A stretch of 64,000 nt of DNA from JAVKBW01 sp964352715 (GCA_964352715.1 CAYGSU010000002.1:69613-133612), one strand, 5' to 3'; positions 28,648 to 37,174 are shown, counted from the first letter of the stretch. The notes: generated by a model not told the origin, from the sequence alone. Translations and numbers: made by a program.

Positions 28648-29318
28648 CCATACAGGAGCTGGATATCGAACCGGTACCAGGTCTGCCGGAAAACCTGCCG
28701 GACGGTGAAACAATCGTCTGGCAGGGTAAGCCCGATTGGTGGGGCCTTGCCTTGCGCGTGTTCCACATCCGCAAGATTGCTGTGTACTTCGCTGTTCTTC
28801 TCGCGTGGTGGTGCGCAACGACGGTATATGACGGCGGCGATGCCAGAGCCGTCCTGGATGTGCTGATCAACACCGTGCCCTATGCCGCGCTGGGGATTGC
28901 CATTCTGACCGTCATCGCACAGTCCTACGCCCGAACAACAATCTACACGATTACAACGCGGCGTGTGGTGATGCGTTTTGGCGTGGCTCTGCCGATTGCC
29001 TTCAATATACCGTTCTGCCGCATCGAGTCGGCCTCGCTGAGGCAGTGTGGCGATGGAACTGGCGATCTGCCGCTGAAACTTGTCGGCAAGGACAAGATCG
29101 CCTTTCTGCATCTCTGGCCATTCGTTCGGCCCGGACAATACAGAAAGCCACAGCCGACTTTGCGCGCATTGAAGGATCCCGAACATGTCGCACGGCTGTT
29201 GGCCGACGCCATGAAGAAAGAGCTCGGCGCAGGTGAAGTTCACAGGCTGGAAAAAGCGTCCAGACCTACAGGCGCTTCGTCCGACGTCGATACCGGGCTT
29301 GCTGCAGCGACAAGATAA
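28644..29318 (+). CDS. puhB: Photosynthetic complex assembly protein PuhB
   Basis: 224 aa membrane protein. It has about two to three hydrophobic helices (around residues 45-65 and 75-95) and the bacterial PH-like domain with TTRRVVMRFGVALPI. PuhB is needed for RC/LH1 assembly. It overlaps puhA and is followed by puhC after 12 bp. Confidence 0.93.
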   Translation: MTIQELDIEPVPGLPENLPDGETIVWQGKPDWWGLALRVFHIRKIAVYFAVLLAWWCATTVYDGGDARAVLDVLINTVPYAALGIAILTVIAQSYARTTIYTITTRRVVMRFGVALPIAFNIPFCRIESASLRQCGDGTGDLPLKLVGKDKIAFLHLWPFVRPGQYRKPQPTLRALKDPEHVARLLADAMKKELGAGEVHRLEKASRPTGASSDVDTGLAAATR

Positions 29319-29330
29319 GGAGACCGCGCC

Positions 29331-29789
29331 GTGGATCATCATCACGATATGGAAGTTCCAAGAATTGCATTGATCGGTGCAGGGCTGCTGATCGTGCTGA
29401 CGATCAGTCTTGCAGGCCTTTCCAGAGCAGGCATCATCGCCGTTCCGACGGCCAATGTCGCCGAGGAAGCGACGGCTGAGCGGGATCTGTATTTCCGTGA
29501 CAGACAGCAGGGCGGTATCGAGGTTCTGTCTGCGGAAACCGGCGCGGTGGTAACCGTGTTCGAGCCGGGAACCAACGGGTTCGCAAGAGGCGTTCTGCGA
29601 AGCCTGGTTCGCGAAAGACACGCAAACGGGCTGGACGATGAGGTTCCGATGCGGCTTGTACGGTTCAAGGATGGGCGTCTGGCGCTGGTCGATCCGGTAA
29701 CCAACGAAAGAATTGAACTGGTGTCTTTCGGCCCAACCAATCTCGGTGTCTTTGCCAAGCTGTTGCCGTCAGAAGGGAACAAGCTATGA
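29331..29789 (+). CDS. puhC: Photosynthetic complex assembly protein PuhC
   Basis: 152 aa, one N-terminal membrane anchor (ALIGAGLLIVLTISLAGLSR) and a periplasmic domain with the family block GGIEVLSAETGAVV. The start is GTG 29331 with AAGGAG upstream. PuhC influences the RC-LH1 core in Rhodobacter. It overlaps the next gene by 4 bp. Confidence 0.92.
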   Translation: MDHHHDMEVPRIALIGAGLLIVLTISLAGLSRAGIIAVPTANVAEEATAERDLYFRDRQQGGIEVLSAETGAVVTVFEPGTNGFARGVLRSLVRERHANGLDDEVPMRLVRFKDGRLALVDPVTNERIELVSFGPTNLGVFAKLLPSEGNKL

Positions 29790-30091
29790 GCTTCATGCGT
29801 CCCCTATACGGCGAAAGCTTCGATGTCGATTGCACCGTCGATATCCAGAATACGTTTGAACAGTTTCATGCCCTTGTCGAACTGGATGGCAACCCGGCGC
29901 TTTTCCCGGGTGACAAGGTGAAAGTCCACGGTGACCCGGTTACTGTTCCCTACGGGGAAAAGCGCATTTTCAGAAGAACCGCAACCGTACAACGGGCAAC
30001 GGCGCTGTGCCGCGCCCTCACGAAGTTCAGGAGCGATTTCGAATACCTTGAAATGTTTGAAGTCAGTTTTTCGTCGGAGAAAACACTATGA
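29786..30091 (+). CDS. Conserved PGC hypothetical protein between puhC and acsF
   Basis: 101 aa, soluble, no cysteine and no membrane segment. It reads VDCTVDIQNTFEQFHALVELDG and later GDKVKVHGDPVTVPYGEK, a beta-rich pattern. An equivalent small unnamed gene between puhC and acsF occurs in many proteobacterial PGCs. It overlaps both puhC and acsF by 4 bp, so translation is coupled. A role linked to RC assembly or to the cyclase (subunit-like) is conjecture; it may be confused with the cyclase helper BciE/Ycf54 types but I see no such motif. Confidence 0.8.
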   Translation: MSFMRPLYGESFDVDCTVDIQNTFEQFHALVELDGNPALFPGDKVKVHGDPVTVPYGEKRIFRRTATVQRATALCRALTKFRSDFEYLEMFEVSFSSEKTL

Positions 30092-31155
30092 CAATAGAAA
30101 CTCTGTCCATTACCTCAAAAGATGCAATGGAGATCGCCAAGGAGAATACTGTCCTTAGCCCGCGTTTTTATACGACGGATTTCGACGAGCTCGACGCGAT
30201 CGACGTCTCGCCGGTGCGCCAGGAATGGGACCAGCTCATTGCCGAAATGAAGTCCGATCCGAACAGGAAACACTTCAAGCGTGACGAGCGTTGGGACAAG
30301 ATATCCCTTGATGATCTGCCACCGGCGCTGCGTAAGGAATTTGTCGATTTTCTGGTCAGTTCGCTGACCGCCGAGTTTTCCGGCTGCATCCTGTATGCGG
30401 AAATGAAAAAGCGTGGCACGAACCCGGACATCTGCGAACTGTTCAGCCTGATGGCGCGTGACGAATCCCGTCATGCCGGTTTCATCAATGATGCGCTGAA
30501 GGAATTCGGCATCGGCGTTGATCTTGGGTTCCTGACCAAGACCAAGAAGTACACCTACTTCAAGCCGAAGTTCATTTTCTACGCGACTTACTTGTCCGAG
30601 AAAATCGGTTATTCGCGGTATATTACAATTTTCCGGCAACTGGAACAGCATCCCGAGCTGCGTTTCCATCCGATCTTCAAATGGTTCGAGGAATGGTGTA
30701 ACGACGAGTTCCGTCATGGCGAGGCCTTTGCGCTTCTGATGCGCGCCAACCCGCATTTGCTGAAAGGGCGGAACACGCTGTGGGTCAAGTTCTTCCAGCT
30801 TGCCGTTTTTGCCACCATGTATGTGCGCGACCACAACCGCCCTGCCTTCCACGAAGCGTTGGGTGTCGACCCGACCGATTACGACTACAAGGTCTTCCGG
30901 ATCTGCCTGCAGATTTGCGAGCAGGTCTTCCCGGTAACGCTGAACATTGACGATCCGCGGTTCAGAAACGGTCTGGAAACCATTCGAGGTCTTGCGGACA
31001 GGATGGACGAGGCCAAACGGAAAGGCGGTATCTGGAACAGGGTTCGGTTTGCCGTTCTGGGTGTGCGGACAGCCGCTGTATTCGGCAGGCTCTACATTCT
31101 GCCCGGTAAACACAAGGAGCTGCCGGCAACCAGCCGTTTGCAGCCTGCCTGGTAA
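30088..31155 (+). CDS. acsF: Mg-protoporphyrin IX monomethyl ester (oxidative) cyclase, di-iron subunit
   Basis: 355 aa. The di-iron ligands lie in ILYAEMKK, ARDESRHAGF and WCNDEFRHGEAF, i.e. the E..ExxH / E..ExxH arrangement. It forms the isocyclic ring E with O2. No anaerobic cyclase bchE is found in the window, which fits an aerobic lifestyle. It overlaps the gene before it and is followed by puhE after about 20 bp. Confidence 0.96.
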   Translation: MTIETLSITSKDAMEIAKENTVLSPRFYTTDFDELDAIDVSPVRQEWDQLIAEMKSDPNRKHFKRDERWDKISLDDLPPALRKEFVDFLVSSLTAEFSGCILYAEMKKRGTNPDICELFSLMARDESRHAGFINDALKEFGIGVDLGFLTKTKKYTYFKPKFIFYATYLSEKIGYSRYITIFRQLEQHPELRFHPIFKWFEEWCNDEFRHGEAFALLMRANPHLLKGRNTLWVKFFQLAVFATMYVRDHNRPAFHEALGVDPTDYDYKVFRICLQICEQVFPVTLNIDDPRFRNGLETIRGLADRMDEAKRKGGIWNRVRFAVLGVRTAAVFGRLYILPGKHKELPATSRLQPAW

Positions 31156-31176
31156 CCGGTCGGCAGATTGAGTGTC

Positions 31177-32028
31177 ATGACATATGCCCTGCCCATAATC
31201 GTCGCCGCTTTCATATGGTGGTTCAGCACAGGTTTGGTTCTGCTGCTGGATGGCATGCCCAAACGGACCCATGTCTGGAGTTTGGTTGCCACGACCTTTG
31301 TGACGGCAATTGCGATCTGTGCGCTGTATTTCACGGCATGGGAAACCACGCCGGCGGCGGCCTATATCGCCTTTACCGCGACGATCGTTATCTGGGGCTG
31401 GCACGAGCTGGCATTCCTGCTGGGCATCGTTACAGGGCCGCGGCGTGCGCGGTGTCCGCCGGATGCGGGGATCGGACGCCGCTTTGTCCTGGCGGTGCAG
31501 GTTCTTGCATATCATGAAATCGCGGTTGCGCTTACCTTCGGGCTTATCGTCCTGCTGCTTTGGGATGCCCCGAACCAGGTCGGCACCTGGACGTTCCTTG
31601 TTCTGTTTGCCATGCGCCTCAGCGCCAAGCTCAACATCTTCCTTGGCGTGCCGAACATGAGTGATGAGTTCCTTCCAGGCCACATGGATTTCCTGAACAG
31701 CTATTTCGGTGCGAAGAAACTGAACTGGCTGTTTCCCTTCTCGGTAACGGTAGCGACCCTTGCCGGGGCATACGTATTTCATTCGGCGTTTGGCTCCAGC
31801 GCAACGCCGTATCTGGTGACCGGTTACATGTTGACCGGTGCCCTTATCTTGCTTGGTACGCTGGAACATTGGTTGCTGATGCTGCCCATTCCGGATAGCG
31901 CGTTGTGGCGATGGGCTCTGAATTTCAGAAAGACGCCCGATGTTGCAAACGATGTCGGGCCATCGGCATTGAATACGGGCACCGTCAACAAGGTGAAAGC
32001 TAATCGACTGCCCGTTATGACGAAGTGA
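31177..32028 (+). CDS. puhE: Putative photosynthetic complex assembly protein PuhE
   Basis: 283 aa with about seven hydrophobic helices. The family blocks IIVAAFIWWFSTGLVLLLD, WGWHELAFLLG and RLSAKLNIFLGVPN fit PuhE (DUF3623). ATG 31177 is chosen; a TTG three codons earlier is possible and neither has a strong ribosome site. PuhE modulates BChl/RC levels in Rhodobacter. Its position between acsF and hemA is conserved. Confidence 0.92.
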   Translation: MTYALPIIVAAFIWWFSTGLVLLLDGMPKRTHVWSLVATTFVTAIAICALYFTAWETTPAAAYIAFTATIVIWGWHELAFLLGIVTGPRRARCPPDAGIGRRFVLAVQVLAYHEIAVALTFGLIVLLLWDAPNQVGTWTFLVLFAMRLSAKLNIFLGVPNMSDEFLPGHMDFLNSYFGAKKLNWLFPFSVTVATLAGAYVFHSAFGSSATPYLVTGYMLTGALILLGTLEHWLLMLPIPDSALWRWALNFRKTPDVANDVGPSALNTGTVNKVKANRLPVMTK

Positions 32029-32044
32029 AATAGGGGGAAACCAA

Positions 32045-33262
32045 ATGAACTACGAAAATTATTTCAGACAAAGCCTCGACCAGCTCAAAGATGAAGGACG
32101 ATATCGTTACTTTGCCGATCTGAAACGGCGACGGGGAGAATTCCCCAAGGCCGCGCACCACAAGCAGGGTGTTGAGGTGGGTGACGTCACTGTCTGGTGC
32201 TCCAACGATTATCTGGGCATGGGCCAGTCGACGGCGGTTCTGGAATCGATGCACGAAGCGCTCGATGAATGCGGCGCAGGGGCAGGCGGTACGCGAAACA
32301 TCTCCGGCACCAACCGCTATCATGTTTTGCTGGAACAGGAGCTGGCTGACTTGCACAACAAGGAAGCCGCCCTTCTGTTCACCTCCGGTTATGTGTCGAA
32401 CTGGGCCGGTATCAGCACGTTGGCGGCGATGCTGCCGAATTGCGCGATCATTTCCGATTCTCTTAACCACGCGTCGATGATTGAGGGTATTCGCCACAGC
32501 CGGGCCGAAAAAATCATCTGGAAGCATAACGACCTCGAGGATCTGGAGCGTATTCTGGCCGGTCTCGATCCTGACCGCGCGAAGCTGATCGTTTTCGAAT
32601 CCGTCTATTCAATGGATGGTGATATCGCACCGATCAAGGAGATCTGCGATCTCGCAGACGCCTATGGCGCGATGACGTTCCTGGACGAGGTTCATGCCGT
32701 CGGCATGTACGGGCCGCGTGGCGGGGGTATTGCAGAGCGCGAAGGCCTGATGGACCGGGTAACGGTTATCGAAGGCACGCTGGCAAAGGCGTTCGGTGTC
32801 ATCGGCGGCTATATCGCGGCGTCCGAGGCCTTGTGTGATTTCGTTCGTAGCCATTCCTCCGGGTTTATCTTCACAACAGCCCTGCCGCCGGCCGTGGCTG
32901 CCGGTGCGCGGACAAGCATCCAGCATCTGAAGGTCAGTAACTTTGAGCGAGACCTGCAGAAGCAACGCGTGGCGATGCTTCGGCGCAAGCTGGACGGTGC
33001 AGGTATCCCGCATATGCGGAACCCGAGCCATATCGTGCCGGTGATGGTTGGCGATCCGGTTCAGTGCCGCCAGATCAGCGACCGGCTGATGGATGAGTTT
33101 TCCATCTATGTACAGCCGATCAACTATCCGACCGTACCGCGCGGGACCGAGCGCCTGAGATTCACGCCGGGTCCGCTGCATAGCGAAGCGGATATCAACA
33201 AACTTGTCTCTGCCCTGACGGCTATCTGGGCGTCGCTGGGGATGGAGACGGTCGCAGCCTGA
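32045..33262 (+). CDS. hemA: 5-aminolevulinate synthase
   Basis: 405 aa PLP enzyme condensing glycine and succinyl-CoA, the first step of tetrapyrrole synthesis in alphaproteobacteria. Motifs are WCSNDYLGM, GAGAGGTRNISGTN, DEVHAVGMYG and the PLP lysine K248 in LAKAFG. AGGGGGA lies just before the ATG. It is the last gene of the superoperon that begins at bchN, and a terminator follows 43 bp after the stop. Confidence 0.97.
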   Translation: MNYENYFRQSLDQLKDEGRYRYFADLKRRRGEFPKAAHHKQGVEVGDVTVWCSNDYLGMGQSTAVLESMHEALDECGAGAGGTRNISGTNRYHVLLEQELADLHNKEAALLFTSGYVSNWAGISTLAAMLPNCAIISDSLNHASMIEGIRHSRAEKIIWKHNDLEDLERILAGLDPDRAKLIVFESVYSMDGDIAPIKEICDLADAYGAMTFLDEVHAVGMYGPRGGGIAEREGLMDRVTVIEGTLAKAFGVIGGYIAASEALCDFVRSHSSGFIFTTALPPAVAAGARTSIQHLKVSNFERDLQKQRVAMLRRKLDGAGIPHMRNPSHIVPVMVGDPVQCRQISDRLMDEFSIYVQPINYPTVPRGTERLRFTPGPLHSEADINKLVSALTAIWASLGMETVAA

Positions 33263-33304
33263 GGATCCTACTTCCCCCGGGATCACCCACATCGGTTGCG
33301 TGTT

Positions 33305-33337
33305 GAAACGGTCCTTCGGGGCCGTTTCTTCTTTTTG
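33305..33337 (+). terminator. Rho-independent terminator after hemA
   Basis: A 10-bp stem GAAACGGTCC / GGGCCGTTTC (one G-T pair) with a TTCG tetraloop is followed by TTCTTCTTTTT-like pyrimidine tail. The right place for the end of the bchN-hemA superoperon. Confidence 0.88.
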
Positions 33338-33617
33338 ACTCACGGCTGCGGGCTCTACCCATCATTGGGCCAGACCCTTAGTGGCTGACCTGTGGTGGCC
33401 AGCCGATTGAAACCGGTCTCGGGACAAGAAGAAGGGTCTTTGGTGATCTTTCTATGGTCGCAACGGCGATGGTTACGGATGGATCATCGCGGGTGGCTTA
33501 GGTTTCCCCATCGTTGAAACAGATCTTCCGGGCCGCTTCTTCCATAGGCCCTGATGTTTTGCCCACGTTTGATCTGGATGGCCTGACGGGCCAATAGCGC
33601 TCGGCGCCAGGGCAAAA
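33338..33617. other. Gene-free stretch between the two convergent superoperons
   Basis: No plausible coding region on either strand. At 33519-33547 the sequence GTTGAAACAGATCTTCCGGG resembles the hemA terminator region (GTTGAAACGGTCCTTCGGGG) but mismatches break the stem, so it looks like a decayed copy. Nothing else was recognised. Confidence 0.6.
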
Positions 33618-33641
33618 AAAAGGGCCGTTGCCGGCCCTTTT
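33613..33641 (-). terminator. Rho-independent terminator after pufC (bidirectional in form)
   Basis: A perfect 10-bp stem AAAAGGGCCG / CGGCCCTTTT with a 4-base loop (TTGC). Read on the minus strand the stem is followed by eight T. It lies 56 bp beyond the pufC stop and ends the crtE-to-pufC superoperon; the T-run on the other strand would also stop plus-strand read-through. Confidence 0.9.
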
Positions 33642-33696
33642 AAGTTCATCACTGATGGATTGTGATGGGTGGGTTGGGAATTTTCAGTAGCGCGAT

Positions 33697-34722
33697 CTAT
33701 TCTGTGACCGTCGCCAGAGCCCGGGGATGGTCTTCAACCATGTTCGCACCGTACATCGGTTTCGGAATCCCCTGGTGACAGGTTTCGCACTTTGCCTTGG
33801 GGGCATCGCCTTTCGGGCCAAGCCGGTTGTCCGGCAGGACAGATGCCAGCGGCTCGAGGAAGGTGCCGTTAAGCGTCTGCACCATGTTGATGCCATGCCA
33901 TGCCTTTACACGGGCTGGGCTGCTTTCTCCCCAGTTCGAAAAGGAGCGGGTGTTGTGGCAGTAGGTGCAGTTGACGCCCAGGCCCTGCGATATGTTCATC
34001 ATCAGCGAGTACGTCGTTTCGGTATCCTGGATCGACACGCCGTTCAGTGTGGTTGGCAGGGCGTTAGCCGATTGGACACGGATCTGGGCATCGTCAGTCG
34101 TCAGCAGAGCGCCGATCGCGTCGTAGGGCATGGACGTGAAGCCGGCAACCTTGGTACCGAGGTTCTGGTTGTTGCGGCTGGCGGCAAACCCGGCGCCGGC
34201 AGCCGGATGATGATCATCCTCGGTATAGACGTATTGCGGTACATTATTGCCTCTGTGGCAACTGAAGCAGTTCACACCGGTAGGACCTACATGGTCATTC
34301 CATTCAGTGTTGATGGTCTGCGTCATCTGCATCATGCGCCGGGCAACAATCTTCTGATATTTGCTGTCCGATGCCAGATTTTCCTCATCATGACAGTAGA
34401 CGCAGCCTTCTTCCGGTGAGACCCACTGCGTCACAGCAGCCATGTACCAGTTGAATTCAGCGTCACTCAGATTGTTGAGTACCTGAACATTTTCGTAGAC
34501 ATCACCGGCAAGATCACCTTCCGGCTCGACGGCGCCAAACGGCTCCGGCGGCTGGTTTCTGTCGGCAATGTCCTGTTCGATGCTGGGATTTTGGAGCTCG
34601 ACGATGCCCGTGCCGCGATAACCGGTCTGGGTAGAGTCCTTGGGCGTCAGTTCCCATTCCTTGTTGGCTGCAAGAGCCAGCAGAAAGACGACTGGTGCGG
34701 CAATGATTAGAGCGGTTTTCAT
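33697..34722 (-). CDS. pufC: Reaction-centre tetrahaem cytochrome c subunit
   Basis: 341 aa, periplasmic electron donor to the special pair. Four haem motifs are seen: CVYCH (107-111), CFSCH (152-156), CTYCH (252-256) and CETCH (312-316), with Met-bearing helices (RRMMQMTQ, LMMNISQ) ahead of haems as sixth ligands. The N-terminus is a hydrophobic segment (ALIIAAPVVFLLALAA, residues 4-19) without a lipobox cysteine, so it is probably held by an uncleaved helix instead of lipid. It begins 1 bp after the pufM stop. Confidence 0.96.
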   Translation of the reverse strand: MKTALIIAAPVVFLLALAANKEWELTPKDSTQTGYRGTGIVELQNPSIEQDIADRNQPPEPFGAVEPEGDLAGDVYENVQVLNNLSDAEFNWYMAAVTQWVSPEEGCVYCHDEENLASDSKYQKIVARRMMQMTQTINTEWNDHVGPTGVNCFSCHRGNNVPQYVYTEDDHHPAAGAGFAASRNNQNLGTKVAGFTSMPYDAIGALLTTDDAQIRVQSANALPTTLNGVSIQDTETTYSLMMNISQGLGVNCTYCHNTRSFSNWGESSPARVKAWHGINMVQTLNGTFLEPLASVLPDNRLGPKGDAPKAKCETCHQGIPKPMYGANMVEDHPRALATVTE

Positions 34723-34723
34723 A

Positions 34724-35695
34724 TTAGTTTCCTCCCATCACGGCCGGATCTACCACCCCGCCATTAACGTCGGGATAACCCGGTGCGATGCCGTGCTTGA
34801 CACCCCACAAGAACCAGTTATCGACGACAGTGCCGGTTAACAGGATGCCGATGCCCCCTGTCAGCGTGGTCAGCACGGCGAACCACCATGCCCAGCGGTG
34901 AATGGATTCCATCGTTGCGTTGAAGCCCATTGTCCAGCGCCAGAACAGGGCGGCCCGTTCGGATGCCGTGCCGCGATCGACGATCTGTTCGATTTCGCGT
35001 TCGCCGCCGTAGCGGCTGACAGCGAGGATCGTCGCACCATGCATGGCGAACAGCAGGGCTGACCCATACAGGAAGGCGATGGAGAGCATGTGGAACGGGT
35101 TATAGAACAGGTTGCCGTAGCGCAGCGAGAATGACGCCGTCCAGTCAAGATGCGGGAAGATCCCGTAAGGAACCGCTTCCGACCATGACCCCATCAGCAG
35201 CGGGCGGATAAGCCCGAGCACCAGGAAAAGCCAGATCGCCGATGCGAAGGCCCAGGCAACATGAGTGCCCATGCCATGTGCCTTGGCGCGGGTATATACT
35301 CTGGCCCACCAGAGCAGGACCGACGCCAGAAGGAACAGACTGGAAAGAAGATACCAGCCGCCTTCAGCCATTGGCGGAAAGCTCAGTCCGTATTTCGGCG
35401 CAGGCGGATCGAGAGATAGCCAGAATAGCTGTCTGACAAACTCGATCGGATCGAAGTTCACCTGGGCCAGCATGTTCAGACCGACCATCACAAACCAGGT
35501 CGCCCCGCACATCAACGCAGCTACACCCAGCGATCCCAGATAAAGCGGTCCGATCTGTGCGTCGCCGATTTTTCCGAGCCAGTAACTTGTCCAGGTTTTG
35601 CTACCGCGTTCCCAGACACCGTTCTTGGTTGCGATCCCCATGTCGGCAGGACCGTGAACCTGAACCTGTGTAAATATGTTTTGATACTCCGGCAT
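34724..35695 (-). CDS. pufM: Photosynthetic reaction centre M subunit
   Basis: 323 aa with five membrane helices, one half of the RC core. Recognisable blocks are IGDAQIGPLYLG near the N-terminus, YGIFPHLDW, the pigment/iron region LFYNPFHMLSIAFLYGSALL and HRWAWWFAVLTTLTGGIGIL. ATG 35695 (MPEYQN) is chosen over a longer upstream frame, which would run into pufL. It follows pufL by 13 bp. Confidence 0.97.
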   Translation of the reverse strand: MPEYQNIFTQVQVHGPADMGIATKNGVWERGSKTWTSYWLGKIGDAQIGPLYLGSLGVAALMCGATWFVMVGLNMLAQVNFDPIEFVRQLFWLSLDPPAPKYGLSFPPMAEGGWYLLSSLFLLASVLLWWARVYTRAKAHGMGTHVAWAFASAIWLFLVLGLIRPLLMGSWSEAVPYGIFPHLDWTASFSLRYGNLFYNPFHMLSIAFLYGSALLFAMHGATILAVSRYGGEREIEQIVDRGTASERAALFWRWTMGFNATMESIHRWAWWFAVLTTLTGGIGILLTGTVVDNWFLWGVKHGIAPGYPDVNGGVVDPAVMGGN

Positions 35696-35708
35696 CGTAA
35701 GAGCCTCC

Positions 35709-36533
35709 CTAACTCCAAATCGGCAGATCCAGCCACCAGTTCCACCATTCAGGCCAACCACGGGTCCAGAACGGGCCACTTAGAATTATGCATATCGCGC
35801 TCCAGAAACCGGCGTTCAGGGCCAGGAACAAACCGAGCCTGTGGATGCCGAGCGGGCCGATCGAGTAGCCGATCGTGTCCCTGAAGACGCTGTTTTCATG
35901 CTCTGCTGTCTTTACCGTCTCTCCCTTGCCGGGATTGGTGGCGGACAAGACCAGGCCGCCGTGCAGGGCAAGCGCAAAGCACGTTGTGAAGAAGAATGAT
36001 ATCGCAATCATATGGGCCGGATTGTAGTGGAAGTGCAGATACTGGTATCCGACATTCGACACCCAATCGAGGTGGCTCAGGATGCCATAGGGAAAACCAT
36101 GTCCCCATGCGCCAAGCAGAACCGGCCTGATTACAACAAGAGAAAAATAGGCGAAAATCGCGACACCGAAGGCAAAAGGTACGTGCAAGCCGATACCGAG
36201 TTTCCGCGATATCTCGACTTCACGTAATGCCCACGAAACGAAAGCGCCTAACGCGCAGACTGTAATGATTTGCCACAGTCCGCCTTCAGCGAGTGGAGCG
36301 AGCGCCAATCCATAGGACAAGTCCGGCGGTGCAATGCTGATCATCCAGGGATTCCAGGTTGGACCAAGCGCCGCTCCATAAAAGATCAAAGCCGTTCCAA
36401 GAATGGAGAAAAATGCCGCAGTAACGCCAAAGAAACCGACATAGAAAGGTCCGATCCAAAAATCGAACAGATCTCCGCCAATCAGCGTTCCGCCGCGGAC
36501 GCGATATTTCTTTTCAAAATCAAGCATCGCCAT
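35709..36533 (-). CDS. pufL: Photosynthetic reaction centre L subunit
   Basis: 274 aa, five membrane helices. Family blocks are MLDFEKKYRVRGGTLIGGDLF-like N-terminus, YGILSHLDWVSNVGYQYLHF, NPAHMIAISFFFTTC and GPFWTRGWPEWWNWW at the C-terminus. Histidines of the special pair and the non-haem iron are in the expected places. It lies downstream of a stable hairpin in the pufA-pufL spacer. Confidence 0.97.
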   Translation of the reverse strand: MAMLDFEKKYRVRGGTLIGGDLFDFWIGPFYVGFFGVTAAFFSILGTALIFYGAALGPTWNPWMISIAPPDLSYGLALAPLAEGGLWQIITVCALGAFVSWALREVEISRKLGIGLHVPFAFGVAIFAYFSLVVIRPVLLGAWGHGFPYGILSHLDWVSNVGYQYLHFHYNPAHMIAISFFFTTCFALALHGGLVLSATNPGKGETVKTAEHENSVFRDTIGYSIGPLGIHRLGLFLALNAGFWSAICIILSGPFWTRGWPEWWNWWLDLPIWS

Positions 36534-36611
36534 CTTTGTCGTTCCTAGTTTAGAACCAAACGCTAGACACTGAGTTATCAGCCAGCATCCGATTTTAAGT
36601 TGCCGGGGTCA

Positions 36612-36648
36612 GTGGGGGATCAATACAAATAAGCATCGATCCACCCAC
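36612..36648 (-). promoter_or_regulatory. Intercistronic mRNA hairpin between pufA and pufL
   Basis: The arms GTGGGGGATC (36612-36621) and GATCCACCCAC (36638-36648) pair over 10 bp with one bulge and a 16-base loop. A second smaller stem CCGGC-aag-GCCGG is at 36676-36688. In Rhodobacter, hairpins at this place protect the pufBA message from decay and set the LH1:RC ratio; the same role is inferred. Confidence 0.65.
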
Positions 36649-36716
36649 CAAACCGGATAGAGCTTCGACTGCAACCGGCAAGGCCGGAAGTAGCCGTTGC
36701 TGCAAACCGCTAACGC

Positions 36717-36854
36717 CTAACCTGGCGGCAGCAGCCAATTGAAGCGTTCCGTGCTGAGCAGAATGAAATGAATCATTGCTGCCAAAGCGAATAGGAACAC
36801 TCCCTGCACGACTAGCACCCTGCGAGGGTCCCAAATGAGCCAGATACGCCACAT
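36717..36854 (-). CDS. pufA: LH1 antenna alpha polypeptide
   Basis: 45 aa. It starts MWRIWLIWDPRRVLVVQG, has one membrane helix with the BChl-ligand His in AAMIHFILLSTERFNWL, and ends LLPPG. GGAGGG lies 8 bp upstream on the minus strand. The C-terminus is short compared with common alpha chains (about 50-60 aa). It follows pufB by 13 bp. Confidence 0.95.
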   Translation of the reverse strand: MWRIWLIWDPRRVLVVQGVFLFALAAMIHFILLSTERFNWLLPPG

Positions 36855-36867
36855 TTTGATATCCCTC

Positions 36868-37077
36868 CTATGTCAACAGTGTTGTCAGAGTGTGAGCCGA
36901 GTTCTGCAGCAAGTCAGAAGCCTGAGCCATCTTCTCTGTCTGCAGCCATGGACGCCAAATCCAAACGAGGAAGTGAGCGACAATCGCGATAGCAGTGAAG
37001 ATCATGAACCCTTTCATGTAGTGTCCATGAAACTCTTGTGCTTCGTCGGGTGTAAGGCCTGACATACTTTCAGCCAT
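36868..37077 (-). CDS. pufB: LH1 antenna beta polypeptide, with C-terminal extension
   Basis: 69 aa. The core is canonical: LTPDEAQEFHGHYMKGFM, a single helix with BChl-ligand His in AIVAHFLVWIWRPWL. About 23 residues follow the usual end at WRPWL (TEKMAQASDLLQNSAHTLTT...), which most LH1 beta chains lack. AGGAGG lies 7 bp before the ATG. Confidence 0.95.
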   Translation of the reverse strand: MAESMSGLTPDEAQEFHGHYMKGFMIFTAIAIVAHFLVWIWRPWLQTEKMAQASDLLQNSAHTLTTLLT

Positions 37078-37100
37078 TACGTCCTCCTAGCTTACTGGCC

Positions 37101-37112
37101 TAACGGCCGTTA
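37101..37112. promoter_or_regulatory. Palindrome TAACGGCCGTTA upstream of pufB
   Basis: A 12-bp perfect palindrome 24 bp before pufB in the 143-bp bchZ-pufB spacer. It could be a regulator site or an mRNA stem near the 5' end of a pufB-specific transcript. No TGT-N12-ACA site was found in this spacer. Confidence 0.35.
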
Positions 37113-37174
37113 CCGCATAAAACCCTACGCGGCCAGGGCCTCCGGTCCGGCTCGCAGCCAAACCCTTGGTTGGT

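Noticed and set aside
30115..31869. 584-codon minus-strand open frame across acsF-puhE
   Set aside because: It is antisense to two clearly identified genes and has low-complexity Arg/Gln/His-rich composition typical of a shadow frame.
36595..36852. 85-codon frame at the pufA locus
   Set aside because: It is in the wrong frame; the true pufA (36717-36854) is shorter, has GGAGGG before it and the LH1 alpha helix with its BChl-ligand His.
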